Source: CAVPTL01 sp963729195 (GTDB lineage Bacteria > Actinomycetota > Thermoleophilia > Gaiellales > JAICJC01). Taken from it: DNA of 64,000 bases. Of this stretch, positions 39,432 to 50,206 are shown in pieces (the stretch's first letter is position 1; every line of letters starts with the position of its first letter). The position numbers and the translations under genes were made by a program. Location of the stretch: the NCBI GenBank assembly GCA_963729195.1, contig CAVSNF010000022.1, forward strand, positions 124,001 to 188,000, read 5' to 3'. The notes beneath the pieces were generated by a model that had not been told where the DNA came from, ran no database searches, and was given only the letters and a program-made list of their open reading frames with translations.

Positions 39432-41068
39432 ATGTCCGGTCGCACCGTGGCCGGACGCTACGAGCTGCAGGAGATGCTCGGCAAGGGCGGATTCGGGTCG
39501 GTGTACTCGGGGCGCGACTCCGGCGGCAAGGGTGCCGTGGCGGTCAAGGTGTTCCGCCGCAGCGAGGGACTGGCCGCACGCGCCGAGCGGGAGGCGCGCA
39601 CCGCCTCCAAGCTGGCACACCCCAATATCCACACCGTCGTGGGCGTGGAATCGGACGACGACAACGCCTATCTGATCTCCGAGCTGGTGGTGGGTGAGCG
39701 GTTCGACCGTTCGCGAGCTGACCGACGAACAGGCCGTGCGCGCGATCGCCGCCGTGGCCGACGCGCTCGAGCACGCCCACTCCCGCGGAGTCATCCACCG
39801 CGACGTCAAGCCGGCCAACATTCTGGTGTCGACCGAAGGCGAGGTGTGCCTGACCGACTTCGGCATCGCCCGCGACGACGACGCCATGGAGACCACCCTG
39901 GAAGAGCGGCTGATGGGCACGCTGTCCTATATGGCGCCCGAGCAGGCAGCCGGCGAGCGAGCATCAGGCGCGACCGACGTGTGGGCGGCGGCACTGACGC
40001 TGTACGCGCACCTGGCCGGCCGAAACCCGTTCAAGGCCCGCACCCTGCCCGATCTTCTGGAGAAGCTGCGAGAGGGCGCTCGACCGTTGTCCGACGCCCG
40101 CCCGGACCTGCCCAGGACGCTCTCCGACACGCTCGCGCGGGCGCTCGATCACGACCCCCGCAAGCGTCCCGATGCAGCCGAACTGCGAGACCGTCTGCTG
40201 GCAGCGCTCCAGCCCGAACCTGAGCCGGAGCCGGAGGCGGAGGCTGCGGAGCAGTCCGCGGTGGCGGCCGAGCCGGTACCGACCGCGGAGCCTCGCCGGT
40301 TAGCCGCTCGCCCACCCGCTCACGGCCCGAGTTGCCACATCAGGGTCTGGCGGCGGCCACCACTCTGTATGTGCTGACCGCATTCCCGGTGTATCCCACC
40401 CAGTGGTCACTGCCGCTGGCGGCGGTGATGGCCGCGATCGCCTGGTTCCGGCCGCTGACAGCGTTGACGGTGGGGGCAGTCATCTGCGTTCCGGCGTTCT
40501 GGAACCTGGCCGAGGCGGCCGGCCTTTTGTGGATCGGCATGGCCGCCCTGTGGATCAGGTTTGCCCGCGACTGGGAGCGAAACCGCGTGCTGGTGCCGCT
40601 GCTGGCCTGGCCGCTGGCGTTGATCGGATCTGGGCCCGGCGTTCGTGCTGGTCGCCGCGACCGCCCCCACGACCACGCCGCCGAATCGCCGAAGCGACCC
40701 TGGGCGCAATCATCGTCTTGACCGCGGGCGGGCTGGTGCCGGCAGCCGCGACCCGCGGCGTGGCCGGTGCCAACGACCCGCTGGTGTATCTGCAGGTGCT
40801 GGCGCGGGCTCCTGAGGCGACGGGTGTCGCCATCGCCATGATCGTGTTTGCGGCGATCCTGCCGCGGGCCTGGAACGAGCCGTCGGGCCGGCGCGCGCAG
40901 GCCGTGGCGCTGTGGGGAATCGGCTTTGGTCTGGCGATGATCGCCGTGCCCCTGCTTTCGGGATCGGCCGGTCAGACGTGGCAGCAAGTGGCCTTGGTGG
41001 CGTGCGTCGCGGCTATAATCCCGGCCGCCTGGGCGCTGGTGCTCCCGCGGGTCAGCTTCGGTCGGTGA
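39432..41068 (+). CDS. Ser/Thr protein kinase with polytopic C-terminal membrane domain
   Basis: About 545 residues. The kinase domain (residues 5-265) is complete: GKGGFGSVY (P-loop), AVKVF (Lys), EREA (Glu), HRDVKPANI (catalytic loop), DFGIA (Mg site) and MAPEQAAG. A Glu/Pro/Ala linker follows, and then about eight hydrophobic spans (TTLYVLTAFPVYPTQW; LAAVMAAIAWF; ALTVGAVICVPAFW; and others). This replaces the single span plus PASTA tail of PknB. Frames jump near 39705, 40325 and 40635. The ATG at 39432 is chosen over GTG 39394, but neither has a strong ribosome site. Confidence 0.85.
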
Positions 41069-41111
41069 ACCGGGTGCACCTCGGACGCCGGAACTCACCC
41101 CCCTATCGAGT

Positions 41112-41960
41112 ATGAGCGTGCTTCGCAACATCGAGCGGAAGATCGGTGACCTGGTCGAGGGGGCGTTTGGAAAAACGCTCCGCTCGGGGGTGCAACCAGT
41201 CGAATTGGCGCGCAAACTCGCCAAGGAGATGGACGACCACCGCACCATCTCGATCCATCGCGTGTACGTGCCCAACAGCTACACGGTGCACCTCAACCCC
41301 GAGGATCGCGAGCAGTTCGCCGCCTACGAGCAGCAGATGACCAACGAGCTCGAGGAGTATCTGGCCGAGCACGCCCGGCGCGAGGGCTACAGCCTCACCA
41401 CCCGGCCGAAGGTGTCGCTGGAAACCGAGCCGGAGCTGTCGGTGGGCCTGTTCGGGATCTCGGTCGAGAGCAGCGAGCCGGCGGCCGCAGGCGCCGCGGC
41501 GGCAAGTGTCGTTGCCCCGCCGCCGTTGCCGGTGCCACCGCTGCCTGAGCCGCCCGTCGCGCCGGAGGTGGTTGCTCCGCCGGTCGTACCGGTGCCTGTG
41601 CCGCCGCCCACGGGCGAGACGATGGTGTACGCCCCCGTGCCGATCCCCGAGCCCGAGCCCGAGCCCGAAGCTCCCGCGGAGGTGGCCACGCTCACATGGA
41701 ACGGCGAGACGCTGGAGCTGACGCGGCAGGTATCGACCATCGGCCGCTCGTCGAGCTGCGCCATCGTGGTGCACGACGCCAACGTGTCGCGCACTCACGC
41801 CGAGATCCGGCGGATCGGCGAGGGCTACTCGCTGGTCGACCTGGGATCGACCAACGGCACCGAGGTCAACGGCCTCACGGTCAGCGAGACGGCGCTGATG
41901 AACGGGGACGTGATCAGCGTGGGCCAGACCCAGCTCACGTTCGAGCGCCGCCTTGGTTGA
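41112..41960 (+). CDS. fhaA: FHA-domain protein FhaA (DUF3662)
   Basis: A 282-residue protein: N-terminal DUF3662 domain (MSVLRNIERKIGDLVEGAFG through about residue 115), a long Pro/Val/Glu linker with PEPEPEPE, and a C-terminal FHA domain (ISTIG-like VSTIGRSSSCAIVVHDANVS, RTHAEIRR, DLGSTNGTEVNG) that binds phospho-Thr. In mycobacteria FhaA acts with PknB in cell-wall synthesis. It starts the fhaA-fhaB-pstP-ftsW-pbpA-pknB unit. Frame intact. Confidence 0.93.
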   Translation: MSVLRNIERKIGDLVEGAFGKTLRSGVQPVELARKLAKEMDDHRTISIHRVYVPNSYTVHLNPEDREQFAAYEQQMTNELEEYLAEHARREGYSLTTRPKVSLETEPELSVGLFGISVESSEPAAAGAAAASVVAPPPLPVPPLPEPPVAPEVVAPPVVPVPVPPPTGETMVYAPVPIPEPEPEPEAPAEVATLTWNGETLELTRQVSTIGRSSSCAIVVHDANVSRTHAEIRRIGEGYSLVDLGSTNGTEVNGLTVSETALMNGDVISVGQTQLTFERRLG

Positions 41961-42414
41961 ACAACTTCTGCTCGCACTCAAGATCGGGTTTGTGGTGCTG
42001 CTGTACCTCTTCATCTGGAGGGTCATCCGAGTGGCTTCACGAGACATGCAGGTCGGGCAGGAGAGCATGATCCTGACGCCCTCGCGGCCGCCTCCACCGG
42101 TGCCCGAGCGGGCGGTGGCCGGTCTGGTCGTGACCAGCAGCCCCGAGCTGGAGGTGGGCTCACGAATCCCGATCTCCCACGAGCTGGTGGCCGGGCGGGG
42201 GACGGCGGTCGACATCGCACTGGAGGCTGACGGGTACGCCTCCGCGCGCCACTGCCGCTTCGTGCGCGGCCAGGACACCGACGTGATCGAGGATCTGCGC
42301 TCCACCAACGGCACCTTCGTCAACGGTCAGCGCCTGAACGGCAGCCGCACGCTGGCCCAAGGCGACACGATCACGATCGGCCAGACCCAGTTCTCCTACG
42401 AGCGTGGCGCATGA
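41953..42414 (+). CDS. fhaB: FHA-domain membrane protein FhaB
   Basis: A 153-residue protein with one N-terminal membrane span (LALKIGFVVLLYLFIWRVIRV) and a C-terminal FHA domain (SARHCRFVRGQDTDVIEDLR, STNGTFVNGQRL). It starts at TTG 41953, overlapping the fhaA stop by 8 bases, and ends with ATGA into pstP. FhaB is a PknA/PknB substrate that couples kinases to wall synthesis and division. Confidence 0.92.
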   Translation: MVEQLLLALKIGFVVLLYLFIWRVIRVASRDMQVGQESMILTPSRPPPPVPERAVAGLVVTSSPELEVGSRIPISHELVAGRGTAVDIALEADGYASARHCRFVRGQDTDVIEDLRSTNGTFVNGQRLNGSRTLAQGDTITIGQTQFSYERGA

Positions 42415-43551
42415 GGCGAATCGTCGATCGCGCCGGGGCCACCCAGACCGGCAACGTGCGCCGCCTGAACGAGGACTCCTACCTGATCCGCGAGCCGCTG
42501 TTCATGGTCGCCGACGGGATGGGCGGCGCCCAGGCGGGCGAGATCGCGTCGCGCATGACCACCGAGGAGTTCGCCCAGGTCGAGCTGATCCCACCGCGCG
42601 GTGAGGACACGCTGCGGGAGGTGATCGTGGCCGCCAACGCCAAGATCAACCTGCGCGCCGCCGGCGACAGCAACGTCGCCGGCATGGGCACCACCGTGGC
42701 CGCGGCGCTGGTGAGCGAGGACGGCCAGATCGCGTTTGCCTACGTCGGAGACAGCCGCGCCTACCTGATGCGCGACGGCGAGCTGCAGCGCCTCACCGAG
42801 GATCACTCGCTGGTCGGCGAGCTGGTGCGACAGGGCGAGCTGACCGAGGCCGAGGCCGAGCACCATCCCCAGCGAAGCGTGATCACCCGGGCGCTGGGAG
42901 CCGAGGCCGGATGTCCGTGTGGACACCTTCACGATCGACTCCCAGCCGGGCGATGTGGTGCTGCTGTGCAGCGACGGGCTGACCACGATGGTGGACGAGC
43001 AGACGATCGGCAGACTGCTGCACGAGCAGGGGGACGCCAACGCCGCCGCCGGCGAACTGGTGCGGGCCGCGCTGGCGGCCGGCGGTGAGGACAACGTGAC
43101 CGTGGTGATCTTCCGGATCGACGAGCTGGCCGCCGACGGACGACGATGAACAGACACCGGGTGAGCATGTGCTTCCTGCCGAACTGTGGCTGGGCGGCGC
43201 CTCGACCGACGATCAGGCCGCCGGCGCGCTGCGGGCGGCGGACATGCGCTCAAAATCGTGCTGGGCGGCGGTGGCCGCGGTGGCGCTGGTCGCGAGTTGT
43301 GGCCGTGGCTGCGGTCGCGGGATTGCGCTGGAGCCATTTCGTCGGCGCCGACGAGCGCACCGGGCAGGTGGCGATCTACCAGGGGGTGCCCGTTCGAGCT
43401 ACCGCTGGGGATGAACCTGTACCGCGAGACGTTCGTCTCCGACGTGCCCTACCGCTCGCTCAGCGCCGCCCAGCGTAAGCGCCTGTTCGACCACCGGCTG
43501 CGATCGGATTCCAGCGCCCAGGCTGCGATCCAGCCGCTGGAGATCCCCTGA
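42411..43551 (+). CDS. pstP: PP2C-type Ser/Thr phosphatase, PstP-like, with membrane anchor and outer domain
   Basis: A PP2C domain (residues 1-245: NEDSYLI, VADGMGGAQAGE, GTTVAAALV, YVGDSRAYLM, LLCSDGLT, GGEDNVTVVI) is followed by an acidic linker, one membrane span (about AAVAAVALVA then VAVAAVAGLRW) and an extracytoplasmic tail (FVGADERTGQVAIYQGVPFE then LPLGMNLYRETFVSDVPYRS). This matches the PstP layout. Frames jump near 42908, 43137, 43303 and 43393. Without repair it would look like a short phosphatase plus an unexplained ORF. It opposes the kinases of the cluster. Confidence 0.85.
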
Positions 43552-44855
43552 TGATCAGGGCGATGCGCACCCCGCGGATGCGCGAGCTGGTCAATCTCGG
43601 CTACGTCGGGCTGCTGACCGCGATCGGGTTCCTGGCGGTCTACACCGCCCGCCAGCAGGACATCCAATCCACCTCCCTGGTGTATGCCGGAATGTTTCTG
43701 GGACTGTTCGTGATCGCGCACCTGGTGGTGCGCGCAGGGCTGCCCCAGGCCGACCCCTGGCTGCTGCCGCTGGCGGCGCTGATGTCGGCCATCGGGCTGA
43801 TCGAGATCTACCGGCTCGATCCGGTGCTGGCCCGCGACCAGTCGGTGTGGATCATCGTCGGCCTGGCTGGGATTCGCCGGCGCTGATCTTCCTGCTGCGC
43901 GACCACCGCCGGCTGGAGAACTACAAGTACACGCTGGCGGCCACCGCGGTGCTGCTGCTGGTGGTCACGATGATCGCCGGCACCACCGTCAACGGCGCCA
44001 AGCTGTGGCTGCGCTTCGGCGGCGTCCAGGTGCAGCCGGGCGAGTTCGCCAAGCTGCTTTTGGTGATCTTCCTGGCCGGCTATCTGCGCGAGAAGCGCGA
44101 GGTGCTGACGTTCGCCCACCGGCGCATCCTGGGGATCGGGATACCCGCCATGAAGCACTTCGGGCCGTTGCTGCTGATGACAGGGCTGGCGCTGATCGTG
44201 GTGGCGGTGATGAACGACCTCGGCACCGCGCTGTTTGCTGTTCGGGATCTTCCTGGCGATGCTGTACGTGGCCACCGGCCGACACGCCTACACGGTGGTG
44301 GGGCTGGGGCTGTTCCTGGCCGGGTCGTGGTTCGTCTACCACAACATCGGCCACGTGCACGAGCGATTCCAGATCTGGCTGAACCCGTGGGACACCCCTC
44401 AGACCACCGGCTACCAGATCGTGCAGTCGATCGAGGCGATCGCCGACGGCGGCGTGTTCGGCACCGGCCTGGGCAAGAGCTTCCAGCTGGTGGGATCGCC
44501 GCCGCACCCGATCATCCCGGCCGCCCAGACCGACGGGATCTACGCCGTGTGGGCCGATGAGGCCGGCCTGGCCGGCGCCGCCGGCCTGCTGCTGGTGTAT
44601 CTCCTGTTCGCCTATCGCGGCTTCAAGATCGCGACCCTGGCGCAGGACGGGTTCTCGACGCTGCTGGCCGCCGGGCTGACGTTCGCCTTCTCGCTGCAGG
44701 CCTTCCTGATCGTGGGCGGCGTCACCCGGCTGGTGCCGCTGACCGGCATCACCCTGCCGTTCGTGAGCTACGGCGGCTCCTCGATCGTCTCCAACTTTCT
44801 GCTGCTGGCGCTGCTTTTGATGGTCTCCAACCGCACCACCCGGGATCGGCGATGA
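43551..44855 (+). CDS. SEDS-family peptidoglycan glycosyltransferase, FtsW/RodA
   Basis: About 434 residues with 10-12 membrane spans. GTTVNGAKLWLRFGGVQVQPGEFAKLLLVIFLA is the SEDS core. MNDLGTALLFGIFLAMLYVA has the catalytic Asp region, and the C-terminal stretch reads LPFVSYGGSSIVSNFLLLALLL. It polymerises lipid II with its partner PBP, encoded next with ATGA overlap. Indels near 43870 and 44237 shift the frame. In actinobacteria the gene at this place is usually called rodA or ftsW; I cannot decide which. Confidence 0.9.
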
Positions 44856-46327
44856 ACCACCAGATCACCAACCTGTTTCGGCTGTGCGCGATCGGCTTTG
44901 CGGTGCTGATCTCGTTCACCGCCTACTGGCAGATCTGGGCGGCCGATTCGCTGGCGGTGCCGCCAGGACAACGCCCGCCTGGTGTATCGCCAGCTGCAGA
45001 TCAAGCGCGGCCTGATCTTCGCCGCCAACGGCCACACAGTGCTCGCCCGAAACCACAAGTCGACCCACGATGCCCAGACCATCTACACCCGCCGGTACCC
45101 GTTCGGCGGGCTGTTCGCCCAGGTGGTCGGGTACAACACCGTCGACCAGGGCCGCACCGGCATCGAGCTCTCCTACAACGACTTCCTGACGTCCTCCAAC
45201 GCCAACCTGTCGACCGAGCTGCAGAACCTGGGCGACTCACTGCGCGGCCGCACCGTCACCGGCGACAACCTGATCACCAGCTTGTCGGTGCCGGCCCAGC
45301 GGGCGGCGATGGCAGGCCTCGGTCAGATGCGCGGCGCCGTGGTCGCGATCCAGCCGTCGACCGGGCGGGTGCTGGCGATGGCCTCCACGCCGACCTTCAA
45401 CCCCAACCACGTGGTCACCAACTTCCCCAAGCTGAACCGGGCCGGCTCGGGTGCGCCGCTGCTGAACCGGGCCACGCAGGGGCTGTACACCCCCGGCTCG
45501 ACCTTCAAGACGGTCACCGCCACCGCCGCGCTCAAGAGCCGCAAGTACACACCCACCTCGCCGCTGACCCCGGCGCCGTCGTGCATCAAGGTGTTCGTAC
45601 CGCTGTGCAACGCCGGCCTGGAATCGTTCGCGCCGCTCGACCTGACCGACGCGCTGACCTACTCGGTGAACACCGTGTTTGCCCAGATCGGGCAGAAGCA
45701 TCGGCTCCCAGAAGCTGCAGAAACGCGATGGGCGAGTTCGGGTTCTTCTCCCCGCCGCCGATCGACCTGCCGGGTGACGAGGTGGTGTCCTCCGGCCTCT
45801 ACCGCAACGGCCGGCAGATCCCGCAGTCGTCACCCATCGACGTCGCCCGCACCGCCATCGGTCAGGGCAACCTGGCTGTCACGCCGCTGCAGATGGCGGA
45901 GGTCGCGGCGACCATCGCCAACGGCGGCGAGCGGATGCAGCCGTCGCTCGTGGACAAGGCGATCTCTCCCGGCGGTTCAACCGTCTATCAACAGCACCCG
46001 CAGGCGATTCAGCGGGTGATGTCGAACCAGACAGCACAGGAAATGACTGAGATGATGCAGCGGGTGGTCGACGAGGGCACCGGCACCGAGGCTCAGATCG
46101 GGAACCTGTCGGTTGCAGGCAAAACCGGGACGGCCGAGATCGGCCCCCCGGGCTCCAACATCTACACATCGTGGTTCATCGCGTTCGCTCCGGGGGCTCC
46201 CGGGGAGACGCCCAAGATCGCCGTGGCAGTGGTGATCGACCGCACAACTCAGTTCGGCGGACAGGTCGCAGCACCGATCGCGGCCGACGTGATCAGGGCA
46301 TATCTCGGTACAAACGTGGCACAGTAG
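44852..46327 (+). CDS. pbpA: Class B penicillin-binding protein PbpA
   Basis: About 490 residues. One N-terminal anchor (LCAIGFAVLISFTAYWQIW), a pedestal region (RGLIFAANGHTVLARN...), and a transpeptidase domain with active Ser in STFK (about residue 215), SVN, and KTGTAE. It crosslinks peptidoglycan together with the SEDS protein upstream. Indels near 44963 and 45700 shift the frame. Nine bases separate it from pknB, whose kinase would phosphorylate it. Confidence 0.92.
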   Translation: MNHQITNLFRLCAIGFAVLISFTAYWQIWAADSLAVPPGQRPPGVSPAADQARPDLRRQRPHSARPKPQVDPRCPDHLHPPVPVRRAVRPGGRVQHRRPGPHRHRALLQRLPDVLQRQPVDRAAEPGRLTARPHRHRRQPDHQLVGAGPAGGDGRPRSDARRRGRDPAVDRAGAGDGLHADLQPQPRGHQLPQAEPGRLGCAAAEPGHAGAVHPRLDLQDGHRHRRAQEPQVHTHLAADPGAVVHQGVRTAVQRRPGIVRAARPDRRADLLGEHRVCPDRAEASAPRSCRNAMGEFGFFSPPPIDLPGDEVVSSGLYRNGRQIPQSSPIDVARTAIGQGNLAVTPLQMAEVAATIANGGERMQPSLVDKAISPGGSTVYQQHPQAIQRVMSNQTAQEMTEMMQRVVDEGTGTEAQIGNLSVAGKTGTAEIGPPGSNIYTSWFIAFAPGAPGETPKIAVAVVIDRTTQFGGQVAAPIAADVIRAYLGTNVAQ

Positions 46328-46336
46328 GCAATCTGG

Positions 46337-48222
46337 ATGGACGAACCTCCTTTCGACAACGGCAATCTGTTCGACAATCGCTACCGGCTGGGGCGGCGGC
46401 TCGGCTCCGGCGGCATGGCGGATGTCTACCTGGCCACCGACGAGCTTCTGGGCCGCCAGGTCGCGATCAAGATCCTGTCGGATCGGTACGCGCGCGACGA
46501 CGGGTTCGTCGAGCGGTTCCGGCGTGAAGCGTCCGCCGCCGCCGGCCTCAACCACCCCAACATCGTGGCTGTGTACGACCGCGGAGAGGCCGAGGGCACC
46601 TACTACATCGCGATGGAGTTCCTGGACGGGCCGACCCTGAAGCAGGAGATCACGGAGCGTGCGCCGCTGCCGGAGGCCGAGGCCATCGGCTGGGCGACCC
46701 AGGCGCTGGACGCGCTCGACTTCGCCCACCGGCGAGGCGTGATCCATCGCGACGTGAAGCCGCACAACATGGTGCTGACCGACGACAACCGGCTGAAAGT
46801 CACCGACTTCGGCATCGCCCGGGCGCAGAACACCCAGGAGATGACCGAGGTGGGATCGATCGTGGGGACGGCCCAGTACCTGTCGCCCGAGCAGGCCCGC
46901 GGCCAGGCCGTGGGACCGCAGTCCGACCTGTACTCGATGGGCATCGTGCTGTACGAGATGCTCACCGGCGAGCTGCCGTTCACCGGCGACGGCGCCGTCG
47001 ACATCGCCATGAAGCAGGTCTCCGACCAGCCCCCGTCGCTGCGCAGCCGAAACCGGCTGGTGACGCCCGAGCTGGAGCAGGTGGTGATGCGCGCGCTGGC
47101 CAAGGATCCCGCGCTGCGCCACTCCTCGGCGCGGGCGATGGCCGACGAGCTGCGGCGCGTGTCGCGGGGCGGTGCCGTGTCGGCCGATACGCAGCAGGCC
47201 ACCCAGGTGATCTCGGCCCAGCAGGCGGCCGCCACCGCGGTGCTCCCGCCGCCGCCACCGCAGGCTCCCGCTGGGCCCAAGCGCAGCCTGCTGCCGTGGC
47301 TCTTGGTGGTGCTGTTCCTGGTGGTTGCCGGCGGTATCGGACTTGGTCGTGTACAACCAGCTGCAGGGCAATCAGGTGACCGTGCCCCAGAACCTCGCCG
47401 GCGCGCACCTGCGCGCGCCGCGCAGGCCAAGCTGACACAGGCTGGGCTGAACGGGAAATGCACCGGTGCCTCGTCCGACAACGTCAAACAGGGCCTCGTG
47501 ATCAGAACCAGCCCCGACCGGCGGATCGAGCGTCGACAAGGACTCGAACGTCACCATCTTCGTCAGCGCCGGGCCATCGGCCAAGGAGCTCCCCGACGTC
47601 AGCGGGAAGTCCGTCCAGGATGCCACCGCCGCCCTCGCAGGACGCAGGCTTCAAGACCGTCCAGGTCAGCGCCACCCAGCTCGACTCGCCCAAGCAGTCG
47701 GCCGGCGACGTGGTCTCCACCAAGCCCAAGCCGGGCAAGGTCTACCCGGTCTCGACCACGATCACGCTCAACCTGGCGTCGGGCAACGTGGTCGTCCCCG
47801 ACGTGTCCGGGCTCAACTGCAACCAGGCCCACCAGAAGCTGCAGGCCCAGACGCTGGACGGCACCTGCACCAGGACCAACAGCACCGACACACCGGTGAA
47901 CCAGGTGATCGATACGTCACCCGCCGCCACCTCGCTGGTGCCGCAGGGCACGTCGATCACCATCAACGTCTCCGACGGGCCCGGCCAGGGCACGGTCCCG
48001 GCAGTGATCGGGCTGACCGAGGCCGACGCCACCACCGCGCTCGCGCAGAACGGCTTCAGGGCCGGCTTGATCAACCACAACACCTGCAACCAGGCCCAGG
48101 ACGGCCTGGTGGACGGGCAGAGCGTGACCGGGGGCCAACCGGCGCCGCAGGGCTCCAAGATCTACATCCGCGTCGCCCACTACAACGTCTCCGGCAGCTG
48201 CCCGCCCCCACCGACGACATGA
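46337..48222 (+). CDS. pknB: Ser/Thr protein kinase PknB with PASTA domains
   Basis: About 628 residues: a kinase domain (GSGGMADVYL, VAIKIL, HRDVKPHNM, DFGIARA, GTAQYLSPEQA), a juxtamembrane linker, one membrane span (LLPWLLVVLFLVVAGGIGLG, about residue 325), and four extracytoplasmic PASTA domains (VTVPQNLAGAH..., LPDVSGKSVQDATAAL, VVPDVSGLNCNQAHQKL, TVPAVIGLTEADATTAL). PASTA domains sense muropeptides or lipid II. At least three indels (near 47343, 47400-47520 and 47630) break the first two PASTA units. ATGA joins it to ddl, an unusual and sensible neighbour. Confidence 0.92.
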
Positions 48223-49283
48223 GCAGCGGCCCGCGCATCCGGGTCGCGGTGGTGTACGGGGGTCGCAGCTCGGAGCACGACATCTCGGTGCAGTCGGGCC
48301 GCTCGGTGGTTGCGGCGCTCGACCCCGCGCGATACGACGTGGTCGAGATCGAGATCGACCGCTCCGGCACATGGCAGCTGGAGTCGCCGCCGGACGAGCC
48401 CGGCGAGTCGCTGGCGCTGGCACCGGGCGAGACCGGCGCGGTGATTCCCCGAGCCGGTGGCTCGCTCACCCAGGCCCGCACGATCGACCCGATCGATGTG
48501 GTGCTGCCGATTCTGCACGGCCCGTTCGGCGAGGACGGCACCATCCAGGGCATGCTGGAGATGGTCGGGTTGCCGTACATCGGCTCTGGCGTGACCGGCT
48601 CGGCGGTGACCATGGACAAGGATCTGGTCAAGCCACTGCTTGCCAGCGTCGGCGTCGCCACCGCCCCCAGCGTCACCTTCCGGGCGCGCGTGACCGTCGA
48701 CCACGAGGCGGAGCTGGCGGCAGCCGGGATCGCACCGCCCTGTTTCGTCAAGCCCGCCCGGTTGGGGTCGAGCGTGGGGATCTCGAAGGTCAACTCGATC
48801 GACGAGCTGGCACCCGCGCTGGAGCTGGCGTTTCGGCACGATTCCAAGGTGCTGGTCGAGCAGATGGTGGTGGGCCGCGAGGTGGAGTGCGGCGTACTGG
48901 GAAACGACGAGCCGATCGTGAGCCTGCCGGGCGAGATCACGATCGAGGCCGACTGGTATGACTTCGACGCCAAGTATCAGCCCGGCGGGATGGAGCTGAT
49001 CGTGCCGGCCGAGCTGAGCCCTGAGGTCACCGACGAGCTGCAGCGGGCCGCGCAGATCGCGTTCGCCCGGTGCGAATGCGCCGGCATGGCCCGCATCGAC
49101 TTCTTCGTGACGCCGGATGACCGCGTGATCCTGAACGAGATCAACACCATCCCCGGGTTCACCGAGACGAGCGTGTACGCGCGCCTGTTCGAGGCCTCCG
49201 GGATCCCCTACGCCGAGCTGCTCGACCGCCTGATCGACCTCGCCCTGGAACGCCACCGCGAGTCCGCCCAGTACGCCTACTGA
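48219..49283 (+). CDS. ddl: D-alanine--D-alanine ligase
   Basis: A 354-residue ATP-grasp enzyme that makes the D-Ala-D-Ala end of the peptidoglycan stem. VVYGGRSSEHDIS is the N-terminal signature, LPILHGPFGEDGTIQG the second, KPARLGSSVGISKV the ATP-binding loop, and NEINTIPGFTETS the metal and substrate site. The frame is intact. It overlaps the pknB stop (ATGA), placing it under the same transcript as the wall-synthesis kinase cluster. Confidence 0.96.
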   Translation: MSSGPRIRVAVVYGGRSSEHDISVQSGRSVVAALDPARYDVVEIEIDRSGTWQLESPPDEPGESLALAPGETGAVIPRAGGSLTQARTIDPIDVVLPILHGPFGEDGTIQGMLEMVGLPYIGSGVTGSAVTMDKDLVKPLLASVGVATAPSVTFRARVTVDHEAELAAAGIAPPCFVKPARLGSSVGISKVNSIDELAPALELAFRHDSKVLVEQMVVGREVECGVLGNDEPIVSLPGEITIEADWYDFDAKYQPGGMELIVPAELSPEVTDELQRAAQIAFARCECAGMARIDFFVTPDDRVILNEINTIPGFTETSVYARLFEASGIPYAELLDRLIDLALERHRESAQYAY

Positions 49284-49301
49284 ACGCACGAGGCGCACGA
49301 G

Positions 49302-49332
49302 GTGAATAACGGTGCCAGGCACCGTTATTCAC
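49302..49332. repeat. 31-bp perfect palindromic repeat, copy 5 (extended to 39 bp)
   Basis: Same 15-base arms with a central A. Four more base pairs continue outward (CGAG/CTCG), so the perfect palindrome spans 49298-49336. It lies 18 bases after the ddl stop. Confidence 0.95.
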
Positions 49333-49376
49333 CTCGCGCTGGACAGAACCGGTGGTTGCGTCCCTATGTTGAGAGA

Positions 49377-50206
49377 ATGTCCCGCCTTCTTGCTCCCGCC
49401 TGCGCGACCTTGGCCGCGCTGACGTTGACGGCCTGCGGCCAGGCGACCTCGCTGCCGGCTCCCACCAACGCCCCCGATATCTCGCCCAACTCGCTGGCGG
49501 CGTTCGCTCACGCCACCTCGACGGCGGGCAGCGCCCGGATCGCCATGACCATGAAAGTGCCGGCGGACGTCCGGCTCGGTCACGGTCAAGGCCAACGGCA
49601 AGTTCACCAGCGGGAATCCCGTTCAGGGAGAGATGTCACTGGCCCTCAGCGGCAGCGGCAAGCAAGCGATCCGGATGCAGGAGAAGATCATCTGGCCGGT
49701 CATCTACATGCGCTCGCGCGTGTTCCAGCAGGCGATTCCCGATCCAAAGCCGTGGCTCAAGGTCGACGTCAAGCAGCTTCCCGGCGGCGACGCGCTGAAC
49801 GCGATCGACCGGCGCGTCGAACAACAACACCGATCAGGCGCTGGCCTATCTCAAGGGCGCCTCCAGCGATGTCCAGAACCTGGGCAAGTCCAAGGTGCGC
49901 GGGGTGACCACCACCCACTACCGCGCCCAGATCAACTTCGCCAAGGTGCTCAAGAACATGACGCCGAAGATGCGCGCGGCCAGCCGCTCTGCGATCCACC
50001 AACTGTCGATCGCCACCGGCAGGGTGACGATGCCGATGGACTTCTGGATCGACGCCCAGGGCCGCCTGCGAGCCGAGCAGTACTCGATCGATTCGGCCGC
50101 CTTCACCGGTGTGCTCTTGACCCGCATCGAGATGTACGACTTCGGCGTCGCGGTGCACGTCACCCCGCCGCCGGCGTCACAGACCTCCGAGCTGCCGACT
50201 TCCTAG
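49377..50206 (+). CDS. LppX/LprG-like lipoprotein
   Basis: About 275 residues. The signal MSRLLAPACATLAALTLTAC carries the lipobox LTAC (lipidated Cys about residue 20). The rest alternates strands and helices (EMSLALSGSGKQAIRMQEKI; VTMPMDFWIDAQGRLRAEQ) as in the LppX/LprAFG fold, a cupped beta-sheet that binds lipids. Indels near 49570 and 49820 shift the frame. It ends with a TAG sharing CTAG with the convergent zinc-ribbon gene. A role in lipid or glycolipid carriage is inferred only from the fold pattern. Confidence 0.7.

Noticed and set aside
41007..41016. A TATAAT box inside the membrane tail of the kinase gene
   Set aside because: No -35 box at a sensible distance, and it lies in coding sequence with normal codon use.
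41500..41700. A tandem Pro/Val/Glu repeat that could be a minisatellite
   Set aside because: It codes for the flexible linker of FhaA in frame; the repeats are codon-level and irregular.
49302..49336. The 39-bp palindrome as the intrinsic terminator of ddl
   Set aside because: No T-run follows, and identical palindromes occur in other contexts, so repeat identity explains it better.
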